A stretch of 64,000 bases of DNA from JAAELZ01 sp965237485 (GTDB lineage: Bacteria; Pseudomonadota; Gammaproteobacteria; Arenicellales; Poriferihabitantaceae). Positions 37,126 through 46,862 of this stretch are shown here, piece after piece. Location: contig CBDEFQ010000009.1 in NCBI GenBank assembly GCA_965237485.1, forward strand, positions 1,364,001-1,428,000, written 5' to 3'. The notes below the pieces were generated by a model, which worked only from the letters and a program-made list of their open reading frames with translations, was not told the DNA's origin and made no database searches. Position numbers and translations under genes: made by a program. Numbering within the stretch: position 1 is the first letter of the stretch; each line of letters opens with the position of its first letter.

Positions 37126-38097
37126 ATGAGTAAACCAAAAATCGTCGTAACCCGTCGTTGGCCCCAGCAGGTAGAAGATATATTAAGCGCTGAATTTGAT
37201 GCCACTTTAAACCATGACGACGTACCCATGACAGTCGAGCAGTTACATGAAGCACTGCGTACGGCTGATGCTGTGTGTCCAACAGTGTCTGACAAAATTG
37301 ATGCCGAGGTGTTGGGTTGTGACAATAAAAAAGCTACTTTACTAGCGAGTTACGGCGTCGGCTTTAATCACATCGACCTAGATGCCGCGCAAACGGCGAA
37401 CTTAACGGTAACCAACACGCCAGAAGTGCTGACAGATTGCACTGCTGATTTAGCGATGACGTTATTACTAATGATCGCACGCCGAGCCGGAGAAGGTGAA
37501 CGTCATTTACGCAACGGCGAATGGACAGGCTGGCGGCCAACGCACATGATCGGCACCAGCGTAGCTGGGAAAACTTTGGGTTTTATTGGCATGGGCCGAA
37601 TTGCCCACGCCGTTGCAGCACGAGCGGCACACGGCTTTGGTATGAATATCATTTTCCACGACCCATTTCCACCGTCAGCGGCGGATCTTGAAGGGCTAAG
37701 TGCCACCCAATGCAGTTCACCAGACGAAGTTTATGCTAATTCAGATTTCATTACGCTTCATTGCCCAGGTGGTGAAGCAACCCACCACTTAATAAACCAA
37801 GAAACATTTGCTAAAATGAAAACTGGAGCATTTATTATCAACACCGCCCGCGGTGATGTGATAGAAGAACAAGCACTGGTTGAGGCATTAAGATCTGGAG
37901 CAATAGCTGGTGCAGGATTAGACGTGTTTGAATTTGAGCCTAAGGTTTCAGCTGAGCTCGCTAGCATGGAAAATGTGGTGCTATTACCCCACTTAGGCAG
38001 CGCCACCATGGAAACTCGCGTAGCAATGGGCATGCGTGTCATCGACAACTTGCGCGCTTATTTCGCCGGCGAAACTCCGGGCGACAAAGTCGTGTAG
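37126..38097 (+). CDS. D-2-hydroxyacid dehydrogenase (glyoxylate/hydroxypyruvate reductase type)
   Basis: 323 aa. Substrate domain with LLASYGVGFNHIDLDAAQTA; NAD domain with KTLGFIGMGRIAHAVAARAA (GxGxxG) near residue 147; catalytic Arg in NTARGDVIEEQALVEAL near 239, Glu in the FEFEPKVS block and His in LLPHLGSATMETR near 288. It reduces hydroxypyruvate and/or glyoxylate. It is divergent from the aminotransferase. A GAGAGCA ribosome site precedes the ATG. Confidence 0.88.
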   Translation: MSKPKIVVTRRWPQQVEDILSAEFDATLNHDDVPMTVEQLHEALRTADAVCPTVSDKIDAEVLGCDNKKATLLASYGVGFNHIDLDAAQTANLTVTNTPEVLTDCTADLAMTLLLMIARRAGEGERHLRNGEWTGWRPTHMIGTSVAGKTLGFIGMGRIAHAVAARAAHGFGMNIIFHDPFPPSAADLEGLSATQCSSPDEVYANSDFITLHCPGGEATHHLINQETFAKMKTGAFIINTARGDVIEEQALVEALRSGAIAGAGLDVFEFEPKVSAELASMENVVLLPHLGSATMETRVAMGMRVIDNLRAYFAGETPGDKVV

Positions 38098-38126
38098 AAA
38101 CGCGAGTTACACAAAACAATCGTGTT

Positions 38127-38153
38127 TAGCCGAACTTTACGTGCGGCTTTTTA
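38127..38153 (+). terminator. Terminator after the reductase gene
   Basis: Stem TAGCCG/CGGCT(T) with a loop of about 11 nt followed by TTTTTA, between the convergent reductase and tdm genes. Confidence 0.6.
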
Positions 38154-38176
38154 TGCAGCCTTGATGTTAAGAATGC

Positions 38177-40540
38177 TTAGCCGTAGTTACCGCGTACGCG
38201 CTCTTTAGTCGGATCAAAATGTGGATGTGCGGTCACTTCAGCAGGGATACGCTTTTGGAAACCATCCAATTTACCGACCTCAACCTTAGCGCCTAATTTG
38301 GTGTAACCTACTGACATACGACACAAGGCTATATTCTTACCCAATATGGGTGACATCACCCCGCTGGTGATTTGTCCCACTTGATTGCGCCCAACAAACA
38401 CACCATCTCCATTACCCGCTATCTCACCTCCGTTAAGCTCCAAACCGACCAGTTTTCGTTGCGGACTGGCCTTACGTTTAATCAGGGCATCTTTTCCAAT
38501 AAAGTCATCTTCCTTATTTTTTAGCGGCACAGTAAAGCCGATACCTGCCTCAAACGGATCAGTTTGGTCACAAAACTCATACCCTGCGAATATCAACCCA
38601 GCTTCTATGCGCAACATATCTAAGGCTTCCAAACCAAGCGGCGTAATATCATGGGGTTGCCCAGCGTCCCAAACAACATCCCAGACAGCTGGAGCATCAT
38701 TTGGGTGGCAGAAAATCTCATAACCCAATTCACCTGTGTAACCTGTTCTTGAAACCAAAATAGGCATACCCAGCTCGCCACCAACACGAGCGATTGAAAA
38801 TTTGAACCAGCCCAGTTCTTCAACGGTAGCTTGGTCTGGCCGCGTCCATATAATGTCTTTTAGAACATCACAGCTTTTCGGGCCTTGGACCTGCAAGTTA
38901 CATAAATCAGGCGTCGAGTTTTTAACCCATGCGCGCAAGCCTAGTTCAGCCGCTTGCGTACGTAGCCAATCACCCGAACTCTCGCAACCTCCTATCCAGC
39001 GAAAGTTGTCTTTGCCTATTCTAAATACTGTGCCGTCATCAATCATGCCGCCATTTGGGTAACACATACCAGTGTATACCACTTGACCGGCACTGAGTTT
39101 ACGCACGTCACGGGTTACGCAGGTTTGCATTAGCAATTCAGCATCTGGACCGACTACTTCATATTTACGTAGCGGTGATAAATCAGTAAGAATCACTCCC
39201 TTGCGACAGGCCCAGTATTCTTCAATAGCACCGTGTTTAGTAAAGTTATTAGCCAGCCAATAGCCGTTGTATTCACCGAAGTTACGGGTTAATTGAGAAG
39301 TGCGTGGGTGAAAGCCTGTTTCTTGTGTCATAACCGGTGGTGCATCTGTAGTTTTACGAAAAGCAATTGCTTGCTTGAATAAATTAGTTTTTGAATAAGT
39401 ACGCACGTGAATATCAGTTGGAACCCAACCGTTAGCCGGATCGATATCGCATGGGCAAGCAGACGAAAGACATACAAGGTCTTTCAATGCCTTCATCAAT
39501 ACGTAGTCTCCAGGCCGCGACCAAGGGTCATCAAATAGTAGCTGAAAGTTGTCGTCAAAGAAGGTGTTAAAGAACAAGTTCATCGCCATCCATCCTTTAC
39601 GCTTGCCAACAGGGTAAGGATCTAGTGCTTTGTTAAAATTATCGGAACAGTTAACGTGGCCTGGATAGCCAGCGTCATCATAGTACTTTCCCGTGCAAGC
39701 CACACCAAAACTATCATGCCGACCACAAGTATCTTGTACTACTTGTACGAGCGGTTCTAGGTCAGTATCATAAAACTTGGAATTTAAACCCGGGCCTGGA
39801 TATACCGAACCCATCATAGACCGGGTTGCTGTTGCGTCTAAGCTACGCTCAATACCTTGATCTAGCTTTTCAGCACTGAAGCATTGAAAATCAGAACACT
39901 GCCGTCCCGCCACGTCTTGAATTTGGATATAGTCGCCTGCACTAATTTCATACGCAACCGCGGTACGCGCATGAACACGGATCTCATTTTTGGGGTCAGC
40001 TAAAGGGTCTGGCAAAGCAAAATCAGCTGCTTGTTGAATATTTGCACGGCGAATGTGGACAATAATTTCTGTAGCGGGAAGGTCAGTACCAGCCAAAGAC
40101 ATTGGGGCTCCCGGAGCGCAAATAATCGCCAATAGATCAGTTTCCGCAGTAAATGTTACCGAAGAGCCAGACGGCGTTTCATCGGTCAATATATGGGCTA
40201 CTTTTGAACCTGCCAAGTCGATATTGAAAGCCTTTAACTTAGCTTCAAGCCGTGAAGCTCCTGTACCGCCATTTGAAAGGCATTCTTGAATAATAGTCCC
40301 TTTGGCGTTTGGCTTAATACCCAATTCAGTGGTGCGCGACGCACCCAAGCTATCAAAGCCCGCAACGCATACAGATTGCAACCCTTGTTGGTCAACTACT
40401 TCGATCGTGTCGCCTGCATAAATGGGCAAGGCAACCGCGCCTCCGCCTTCGATGCGGCAGCGCTCATTACCTAAATCGGTGCCCGTCAGTCCTGGGGTAA
40501 GTATTTGATTAGAACGCTTTAATTCAAGTGCAATAGACAT
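38177..40540 (-). CDS. tdm: Trimethylamine-N-oxide demethylase (DUF1989-GcvT fusion)
   Basis: 787 aa. The N-terminal half (about 1-400) is a DUF1989-like pair with a cysteine-rich core: Cys272 and Cys282 (DTCGRHDSFGVACTGKYY), Cys298, and CLSSACPCD at 357-365; in this enzyme a Cys-bound zinc and an iron site are known. The C-terminal half is a GcvT THF-binding domain with RKGVILTDLSPLRKYEVVGP and SRTGYTGELGYEIF. Tdm splits TMAO into dimethylamine and formaldehyde, and the folate domain can take the C1 unit. It is last in the tmoX-tmoV-tmoW-tdm operon, 45 bp after tmoW, which supports this call over a dimethylglycine dehydrogenase-like role. Confidence 0.92.
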   Translation of the reverse strand: MSIALELKRSNQILTPGLTGTDLGNERCRIEGGGAVALPIYAGDTIEVVDQQGLQSVCVAGFDSLGASRTTELGIKPNAKGTIIQECLSNGGTGASRLEAKLKAFNIDLAGSKVAHILTDETPSGSSVTFTAETDLLAIICAPGAPMSLAGTDLPATEIIVHIRRANIQQAADFALPDPLADPKNEIRVHARTAVAYEISAGDYIQIQDVAGRQCSDFQCFSAEKLDQGIERSLDATATRSMMGSVYPGPGLNSKFYDTDLEPLVQVVQDTCGRHDSFGVACTGKYYDDAGYPGHVNCSDNFNKALDPYPVGKRKGWMAMNLFFNTFFDDNFQLLFDDPWSRPGDYVLMKALKDLVCLSSACPCDIDPANGWVPTDIHVRTYSKTNLFKQAIAFRKTTDAPPVMTQETGFHPRTSQLTRNFGEYNGYWLANNFTKHGAIEEYWACRKGVILTDLSPLRKYEVVGPDAELLMQTCVTRDVRKLSAGQVVYTGMCYPNGGMIDDGTVFRIGKDNFRWIGGCESSGDWLRTQAAELGLRAWVKNSTPDLCNLQVQGPKSCDVLKDIIWTRPDQATVEELGWFKFSIARVGGELGMPILVSRTGYTGELGYEIFCHPNDAPAVWDVVWDAGQPHDITPLGLEALDMLRIEAGLIFAGYEFCDQTDPFEAGIGFTVPLKNKEDDFIGKDALIKRKASPQRKLVGLELNGGEIAGNGDGVFVGRNQVGQITSGVMSPILGKNIALCRMSVGYTKLGAKVEVGKLDGFQKRIPAEVTAHPHFDPTKERVRGNYG

Positions 40541-40585
40541 ATCAGTGCCCTAATAAATGTACAAACTTTAAAAAAACGAGTGGGA

Positions 40586-42646
40586 TTAACTTTGCCCGAG
40601 CGACTTCTTCCGACTATCCGCCCAAGTGCGTATCAAATGATCTGCAATCAACCCGATAAATGCGACACATAAGCCTAAGGTCAAACCAATACCGATACCT
40701 TGTTTATCAGATAGGGCTTTCAATATAAGCTGCCCCAAATCGGTGGTACCAATAAAAGCACCGATTATCACCATGAACAAGGAGAAAACGACTGTTTGAT
40801 TTATACCTAACAGCATATGTGGGAACGCATAAGGTAATTCGATATTTATCCACCGTTGAAAGCGGTTAACCCCTGACATCGACCCTGCGTCTTGTAAAGC
40901 CTGGGGTACTGCCCGCAATCCTTCCACTGTATATCGGGTCGCAGGGATAGTCGCGTAAATAATCGCGGCGATCAAAACCGATGTATCTGTAACGCCGAAA
41001 AGCATAATTACCGGTATTAAATAGATAAACGATGGGAAGGTTTGAAAGAAATCAGCCACTAGCAATATGGTTTTACTCGCGTAAGCATTCTGCGCACACA
41101 GGGTACCTGCTGTGACACCTATAATGGTTGATACTATCACCGCGAATGAAGCCATATAGGCAGTTATCAGTGCTCTATCCCAGTACTCTGAAAGTGCGAT
41201 GAACAACAATAACCCGCCTACTATTAATGCAGACTTGTAACCGCCAAGAATGTAGCCCGTGCCCATTATCAATACGAACGTCGCCACCACTGGCATACCT
41301 AAATAGGCATTTTTCATCGGTACAAGGACTTGCACAATAAGAAATTCGTTGAAGGTCTTTAACGGGTAAAAGAAGGCATCCCATATCCAATCAACTCCAG
41401 CTTGCCAATATTCATGGGTCGTGATGCCTTTGTCGGTAGGCACGAGATACAAGTAATTAAAGCCTTCTCTGAAGAAATAAGATGCGATATAGGCAATGAT
41501 AGAACCCACTACCAATGCGATTGCCATTACTAACCAAAATTTATTGCGATCGTAAAAACTAAGATCGGCAAAGTAATCCGTTTGCTTATTTGCCCAAGCT
41601 AAAGACATTTTATCTAAGACTACCGCCAATAGCACGATACAAAGACCCATTTCTAACGCCTTGCCTACCTTAAGTGAGTTCAAAGCAATTAATAAGTTAT
41701 AGCCCAGACCTGTTGCCCCGATAAAAGATGCAATTACTGACATAGCTAAACATTGCATGATGACTTGATTGACGCCAATTAGAATGTCTCTTCTCGCAGT
41801 GGGAACAAGCACCTTATACATTAGTTGAAAATCAGTACAGCCGCTCATTTTACCTGCTTCAAGCACTTCTGGAGAAACGTTCCTCAACCCCAATATAGTC
41901 AAACGTACCATTGGAGGAGTAGCAAAAATGATAGTGGCAATCGCACCCGCGTGATTTCCCACTCCGAAAAATGCGGTAATCGGCACTAGATATGAAAAGT
42001 GCGGCATTGTCTGTGCCACGTTTAGCAGCGGCGCCAGCACCATTTCAACCTTACTATTTTTGTAAGCCCAAATACCTAGTGCGAGCCCCAAGAGTACAGA
42101 TACGGGAGCTGCTATTAATACAAAAGAAAGCGTTTGCATGGTTGGCTCCCACTGACCAAAAGCAGACATATATATTGTCGCGCAGGCTGTTAGCAATGCG
42201 AGCCCTTTACCCCCTAGTCTATAGGCTAGTAAGGTTGCACCAAAAGAAACCACTGTCCAAGGAAGTGCTGGCCACTTCGCCCATTGGTTTTCACCCACCC
42301 AGCTCCAACTAGAGAATGCGACAATCGTTTTCACTCCTCCTAAAAATATTTCACGAATAAACGTAATTAAAAAAAGCACAAAACCCGATATACCGCGCGT
42401 AATCTGTCTGACTAATGGCTGCTCTTCATACTCCTCGATAGCAGGGTCGTATACATCAATAGGCAGCCACTCGTACATTAAAAACTCAGCAGAGTTGTTA
42501 ATCATTCCTGGAACTGCCTGTAATAAGGGAGGCAATCTCCATAGGTAATTAGATTCAGATGGGTTTACAAAAATGCACAGAGCAAAGAAAACAATTAGTA
42601 AACCCAAAAACTGTAGCGACGTAGGTAGATTTTTTAGTGATTTCAT
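40586..42646 (-). CDS. tmoW: TMAO ABC transporter permease (double-length)
   Basis: 686 aa with two fused permease halves. Each has about five to six helices and an EAA-type loop: VLEAGKMSGCTDFQLMYKVL in the first half and LQDAGSMSGVNRFQRWINIE in the second, both binding-protein-dependent transport signatures. The duplicated layout fits TmoW of the proline/glycine-betaine ProW class. It sits in the inner membrane with TmoV and TmoX and imports TMAO. The start lies 14 bp after tmoV. Confidence 0.9.
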   Translation of the reverse strand: MKSLKNLPTSLQFLGLLIVFFALCIFVNPSESNYLWRLPPLLQAVPGMINNSAEFLMYEWLPIDVYDPAIEEYEEQPLVRQITRGISGFVLFLITFIREIFLGGVKTIVAFSSWSWVGENQWAKWPALPWTVVSFGATLLAYRLGGKGLALLTACATIYMSAFGQWEPTMQTLSFVLIAAPVSVLLGLALGIWAYKNSKVEMVLAPLLNVAQTMPHFSYLVPITAFFGVGNHAGAIATIIFATPPMVRLTILGLRNVSPEVLEAGKMSGCTDFQLMYKVLVPTARRDILIGVNQVIMQCLAMSVIASFIGATGLGYNLLIALNSLKVGKALEMGLCIVLLAVVLDKMSLAWANKQTDYFADLSFYDRNKFWLVMAIALVVGSIIAYIASYFFREGFNYLYLVPTDKGITTHEYWQAGVDWIWDAFFYPLKTFNEFLIVQVLVPMKNAYLGMPVVATFVLIMGTGYILGGYKSALIVGGLLLFIALSEYWDRALITAYMASFAVIVSTIIGVTAGTLCAQNAYASKTILLVADFFQTFPSFIYLIPVIMLFGVTDTSVLIAAIIYATIPATRYTVEGLRAVPQALQDAGSMSGVNRFQRWINIELPYAFPHMLLGINQTVVFSLFMVIIGAFIGTTDLGQLILKALSDKQGIGIGLTLGLCVAFIGLIADHLIRTWADSRKKSLGQS

Positions 42647-42660
42647 AAGCTAATTCCTCG

Positions 42661-43716
42661 TTACGAATCCTTTTTCCCAAACAACACCTTGAGCACTTTA
42701 GCAGGGTGCAATGTACCAACAATATTATTGTTATCATCGACCACTGCAATGGAGTCTTTACGGCCTAATACTGCTTCGGCAACGGTTGCAATAACGGCAT
42801 CCTGAGAAACTTTTAAATCACCTACCTTGTCAGACTTATCAACAGGGTCCATCACCGACTTAATTTTCAGGACTTTCTCCCTAGGAATTTCTGCGGTAAA
42901 TTTATTAACGTATTCTGTGGCAGGGTTTAATACAATGTTTGCTGGGGTATCTAGTTGCTCAATAATACCGTCTTTCATAATCGCTACGCGGTCAGCTAGG
43001 CGCAGTGCTTCATCAAAATCGTGCGTTACAAATAAGATGGTTTTTTGCAGCATATTTTGTAACCTTAAAAATTCATCCTGCATTTCTTTACGGATGAGCG
43101 GGTCCAGTGCTGAAAAAGGTTCATCTAAAAACCAAATATCCGGCTCAACGGCAAGCGAACGAGCTATTCCGACACGTTGTTGCTGCCCTCCTGATAATTC
43201 TCTTGGGAAATAGTTTTCACGGGTATTCAACCCAACTAGTTCCACCATTTCCATTGCTCTAGCAATGCTATCTTTGGTGCTAACCCCTTTTACTTGAAGT
43301 GGGAAAGCAATATTTTCTAATACTGTTTTATGCGGTAACAAAGCAAAGTTTTGGAACACCATGCCCATTTTGTTGCGCCTAATTTCCATTAACTGCTTGG
43401 AATTCATAGCGGTAATATCTTCACCATCAATATGAATGGTGCCCGATGTGGGGTCACCTAATCTGGATATACATCTGAGCAGTGTAGATTTACCTGAGCC
43501 TGAGAGGCCCATAATAACTAGCATCTCCCCTTTGTGCACTTCGAAATTGGCGTCGTTTACACCTACAATATAGCCCGCTTCCTGAAACGCTTTAGCATCT
43601 ACTACACCATTTGCTTCACGTAGCCTTTTTTCGGGATCTTCGCCGAAGATTTTATAAACAGATTTACACTGAATGACGACTTCGCGTTTTTCTTGGTTCG
43701 TTGTATCAGAAGACAT
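42661..43716 (-). CDS. tmoV: TMAO ABC transporter ATPase
   Basis: 351 aa ProV-like ATPase: Walker A GLSGSGKST near residue 71, signature LSGGQQQRVGIA near 173, Walker B PDIWFLDEPFSALDP near 190, then a short C-terminal CBS-like stretch (AVVDDNNNIVGTLHPAKVL). It energises TMAO uptake. It is separated from tmoX by a strong terminator-like hairpin, so it is probably made in smaller amount than the binding protein. Confidence 0.92.
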   Translation of the reverse strand: MSSDTTNQEKREVVIQCKSVYKIFGEDPEKRLREANGVVDAKAFQEAGYIVGVNDANFEVHKGEMLVIMGLSGSGKSTLLRCISRLGDPTSGTIHIDGEDITAMNSKQLMEIRRNKMGMVFQNFALLPHKTVLENIAFPLQVKGVSTKDSIARAMEMVELVGLNTRENYFPRELSGGQQQRVGIARSLAVEPDIWFLDEPFSALDPLIRKEMQDEFLRLQNMLQKTILFVTHDFDEALRLADRVAIMKDGIIEQLDTPANIVLNPATEYVNKFTAEIPREKVLKIKSVMDPVDKSDKVGDLKVSQDAVIATVAEAVLGRKDSIAVVDDNNNIVGTLHPAKVLKVLFGKKDS

Positions 43717-43751
43717 GGCTTTTTATATTATTAGTTGGGTAAATAGCACTC

Positions 43752-43790
43752 GAAAAAAATCTCCCTCAACAATCGAGGTCAAGGGAGATT
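43752..43790 (-). terminator. Intra-operon terminator between tmoX and tmoV
   Basis: On the minus strand, arms AATCTCCCT and AGGGAGATT (43782-43790 and 43758-43766) with a 15-nt loop are followed by TTTTTTT. It is positioned to let only part of the transcripts continue into tmoVW-tdm. Confidence 0.85.
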
Positions 43791-43830
43791 ATCGTAGATA
43801 TAATAATTTTACTTAATATCTTATGGAAGA

Positions 43831-44769
43831 CTAGTTGATCATAGCCTGCCAAACACCTTCATTATCAGCTACCCACTTAGCAGCTGCGTCAGCATGAGTT
43901 AAGCCGTCTACGTCAACCAACGCAGCCATTTGGCCGATATGTGTTGCAGTGAAAGCTAACTTAGATAATGCACGGTATGCAGAAGGATGAGTTTTAGGTA
44001 GCTTATAGTGAGCTACTTTCTTTAACCAGCCATCTGGAGAACCGCAAGCACCGTCGCCACCATCAGCTACTCGGCAGCCTTCAGTGTATGGAGGGAACTC
44101 AATGAACGTGAAACCAGCGGCGTCAGTAAAGTTTGGAGACCAGTTAAAGATGATAGTACCGCGACCTTCTTTTTCAGCAGCTTTTAATTCTGCCCAAAGT
44201 GCATCAGCAGCGCCAGCGAACTTAACAGTCCACTTGTCATCAAGACCTAAGCCTTTAACGCGGTTCGGCATAATATCACCGTGCCAGCTTTGTGGGCCTT
44301 CAAGCCATCTGCCTTTACCTTCAGAATCAGGCGTAACGAAGTTAGCAGAACAATCTTTTAACGCTTCCCAGTTAGGTAGGCCTGGGCATAAGTCTTTTTC
44401 GATAACCCAGTTAGGCACACCCATTTCTTCAAATGTACGTGTGTTATGGCTACCAGCATCAATTAAACCGCCTTTATCCATAGCAACATACATAGGCGCA
44501 GCCATAGTTGATTGCCAAACTTCTGGTTGAACGTGTAAGTCACCTACGCGAATAGCTTCATAAGCCGCTTGCGTGTCAGAAGGTACATATTCAACGTTAT
44601 TGCCTAAGCTTTCAAAAATGTTTCCCATAACGTGCGCCATTACAATCTGGCTTGACCAGTTGTGAGTAGCAATTTTAATAGGCTCTTCGCTAGCAGCATT
44701 AACTGCACCAGCTGATAAAAACCCCGTTGTCGCCAACGCGGCGATGGTTGTTGTAATTTTACGATTCAT
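43831..44769 (-). CDS. tmoX: TMAO-binding periplasmic protein
   Basis: 312 aa. A signal peptide (MNRKITTTIAALATTGFLSA to AVNA) is followed by an OpuAC-type binding domain: KIATHNWSSQIVMAHVMGNI, VQPEVWQSTMAAPMYVAM, GRWLEGPQSWHGDI and GTIIFNWSPNFTDAAGF supply the tryptophans that form an aromatic cage for quaternary or N-oxide amines. It is first in the tmo-tdm operon, with a strong ribosome site (GAGGAGAA). TMAO is preferred over betaine because tdm is in the operon. Confidence 0.9.
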   Translation of the reverse strand: MNRKITTTIAALATTGFLSAGAVNAASEEPIKIATHNWSSQIVMAHVMGNIFESLGNNVEYVPSDTQAAYEAIRVGDLHVQPEVWQSTMAAPMYVAMDKGGLIDAGSHNTRTFEEMGVPNWVIEKDLCPGLPNWEALKDCSANFVTPDSEGKGRWLEGPQSWHGDIMPNRVKGLGLDDKWTVKFAGAADALWAELKAAEKEGRGTIIFNWSPNFTDAAGFTFIEFPPYTEGCRVADGGDGACGSPDGWLKKVAHYKLPKTHPSAYRALSKLAFTATHIGQMAALVDVDGLTHADAAAKWVADNEGVWQAMIN

Positions 44770-45114
44770 ATTTCTCCTCGAGATTAGTTATGATAAATAA
44801 ATTTGACGAAAACACATACTACACCAAGCTATCTATTTTAAAAAGAACCAAGCTTGTACCTATTTATGAGTAAACCTTGTACCAAAATTTCGAGCAAAAC
44901 TTTGGCCTCACAAATTAATTCGTTAAGCTTCCGATTTATCCAAGTCGATATTTTTAATGAACCGGCAAAAAATTCTATTTGAAGATCCTAGCGTAGTTTT
45001 TAATACTAGCGATTCGCTGAATATGAAGCAACCACGCCGTGAGTGTAAATCGCCGCACTTTCAGGTGTGGTTAACTGCCGCGTAGGCACTGGTTTTACTT
45101 CGCCATATACGGGC
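44770..45114 (-). promoter_or_regulatory. 345-bp region upstream of tmoX
   Basis: It holds the tmoX promoter. Direct repeats ACCAAGCT (44823-44830, 44847-44854) and CTTGTACC (44853-44860, 44876-44883), spaced 23-24 bp, about two helical turns, may be regulator sites. No gene is convincing. Confidence 0.35.
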
Positions 45115-45864
45115 TCATAAAATCGTTCTTATTGCCCGATGCAGCAGCCCAGCAATCTGCCGCTGCTGACTGTCGTTAGCAATCAAGTCCTGACGGATTT
45201 CGATGAGCAGATGCTCGAATCCGCGCTCCACTGCATGATGGTGAGTGGTATACCCCATTGGGGTTTTTGCGTCATACGGCTGGTTAACCCCGATATTAAA
45301 CGGCGTTTCCCTACGCAAATTTTCGATTAACTGCAATGCTTGCCGGTCATCATCACGACCCATCAAGACCCCCAATCCCCAAGGGCGTGCATCACCGTTT
45401 AATTCGGGGGTAAAGCTATGAATTGATATCAGGAAAGGGCGCGCATTTCGACCCACGACCGCATCAATTAGATGAGATATTTGTTGATGGTAGGGTTTAA
45501 AAAATCGTTCCACACGCTGCGAACGCTGCACTTGGCTTATCGATTTATTGGCAATTATGTCGATTGCATCGCTAACTTCAGGAATGGATGTTGGGTCAAT
45601 TATGTACCGATTAGGGTCAATAACTAATCTCGAAAACTCTGAAAGCACCGCAGGAGACCTAAGTAATTCACTCAGTATCTCGGTGATCGCCGCCGCACCA
45701 ATATCATAGGCAATATGCTGTTGCAATATTGTATCTGGCAAACCCAGTTGTTTCAGGCTTGCTTCGACCCTATTACTAGCGTGGTCACAAACTAAAATTA
45801 CGCGGGAATCGAACCCTGCATTAATTACTCTGAACGCTGGCACGCACTGTGTTGCTTGTAACAT
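45115..45864 (-). CDS. N-formylglutamate amidohydrolase-like protein
   Basis: 249 aa of the FGase superfamily: ILVCDHASNRVEASLKQLGL near residue 23, HIAYDIGAAAITEILSELL near 50, RLVIDPNRYIIDP near 78 and FLISIHSFTPELNG near 140. These carry the metal-binding Asp/His and arginine residues of the family, which hydrolyses N-formylglutamate and related N-acyl acids. It starts 3 bp after the LysR stop, so the two are co-transcribed. The true substrate is unknown; a link to formyl or glutamate by-products of amine metabolism is only a guess. Confidence 0.8.
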   Translation of the reverse strand: MLQATQCVPAFRVINAGFDSRVILVCDHASNRVEASLKQLGLPDTILQQHIAYDIGAAAITEILSELLRSPAVLSEFSRLVIDPNRYIIDPTSIPEVSDAIDIIANKSISQVQRSQRVERFFKPYHQQISHLIDAVVGRNARPFLISIHSFTPELNGDARPWGLGVLMGRDDDRQALQLIENLRRETPFNIGVNQPYDAKTPMGYTTHHHAVERGFEHLLIEIRQDLIANDSQQRQIAGLLHRAIRTIL

Positions 45865-45867
45865 GCC

Positions 45868-46743
45868 TTATCCCGAATTGGAAATAGCGCGCGGCGCAAT
45901 AAAACTGTTTTGAATAAATTCAGCCAAGCGCTGCACTAGCTCAGAAGGCTGACGACTCAGGTAGTGTAAATGAACATCTACTTTGCTTAGTTGAGGTAAT
46001 AGTCGTGAATGTTTGATCACTTTCAGTTCGCTCGGCACGGTACTTTTGGCAACTGCGGTTACACCCAAACCCGCCATTACCGCTGCGCGTATTCCTCCGT
46101 AGCTAGTGCCTGTGTAGACGATGCGCCATGGAATTTTATCTTGTTTGAGCTTTTCCAACATTCTACTGCGGTACACGCAGCCTTCAGGGGCAACGACCAA
46201 GGCTACCACTGTGTTCTGATTTTCCGGCACATCGTTACTTTGCACCCAAACCAAATCTTCAGACCAGACAGGTTTATGTTCGTAGACTTGATCTTTGTTA
46301 AGTGCAATGACAACATCTAGGTTCTCGTTCCTCTGCTGGCCTAGCAACTCACTTGATAATTGGCTTAGCACCTCTAATTTCACATCGGGATAGCGTTTAG
46401 AGAACCCAGCTAAAATTTGCGGCAAATACGACATCGCAAACTCATTGGGTATGCCTAGGCGCACCGTACCGCTTAACTGCGATTCTTCTAAACGATGGGT
46501 TAACTCATCGTTGAGTTCGAGTATTCGCCGCGCATAGCTTGCCACCACCTCTCCCACTTCAGTCAATTGGATTTCTCGACTGCTGCGCCTTATTAACTCG
46601 TTCCCTGCCAGTGCCTCCAAACGCTTTATCTGCAATGACAAAGCAGGCTGAGAGCGCCCGATTACAGCACCCGCCTGACTAAACCCTCCATGCTCCTGTA
46701 CTGCAATGAAACTACGCAACAATTCAGTAGGAAAGTTTTGCAT
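45868..46743 (-). CDS. LysR-family transcriptional regulator
   Basis: 291 aa. N-terminal winged HTH (LRSFIAVQEHGGFSQAGAVI, GRSQPALSLQIKRLEALAG) and a C-terminal periplasmic-binding-like effector domain with TVRLGIPNEFAMSYLPQIL and GIRAAVMAGLGVTAVAKSTV. It is divergent from gcvT with 131 bp between, the usual place for a LysR regulator of the neighbouring operon, and probably autoregulated. Confidence 0.92.
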   Translation of the reverse strand: MQNFPTELLRSFIAVQEHGGFSQAGAVIGRSQPALSLQIKRLEALAGNELIRRSSREIQLTEVGEVVASYARRILELNDELTHRLEESQLSGTVRLGIPNEFAMSYLPQILAGFSKRYPDVKLEVLSQLSSELLGQQRNENLDVVIALNKDQVYEHKPVWSEDLVWVQSNDVPENQNTVVALVVAPEGCVYRSRMLEKLKQDKIPWRIVYTGTSYGGIRAAVMAGLGVTAVAKSTVPSELKVIKHSRLLPQLSKVDVHLHYLSRQPSELVQRLAEFIQNSFIAPRAISNSG

Positions 46744-46820
46744 ATTTTAATGTCTGTAGTAATCTATTGGCAATTCTACTTTATTTGTTTTATTAATAGT
46801 TAGATTTTAACTATTCATTT

Positions 46821-46862
46821 TTATTATTTATAGGCATAAGCTAAACTCGCTATAAATAATAA
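46821..46862. promoter_or_regulatory. 13-bp inverted repeat upstream of gcvT
   Basis: Perfect arms TTATTATTTATAG (46821-46833) and CTATAAATAATAA (46850-46862) with a 16-bp spacer, 12 bp before the gcvT start. It could be an operator of the divergent LysR regulator or a leader hairpin. No glycine riboswitch is present. Confidence 0.5.

Noticed and set aside
44999..45114. Minus-strand stretch EPVYGEVKPVPTRQLTTPES... after the amidohydrolase stop
   Set aside because: It reads like a protein C-terminus but has no start, no homologous fold I recognise, and only about 37 codons; kept as a possible fragment, not a gene.
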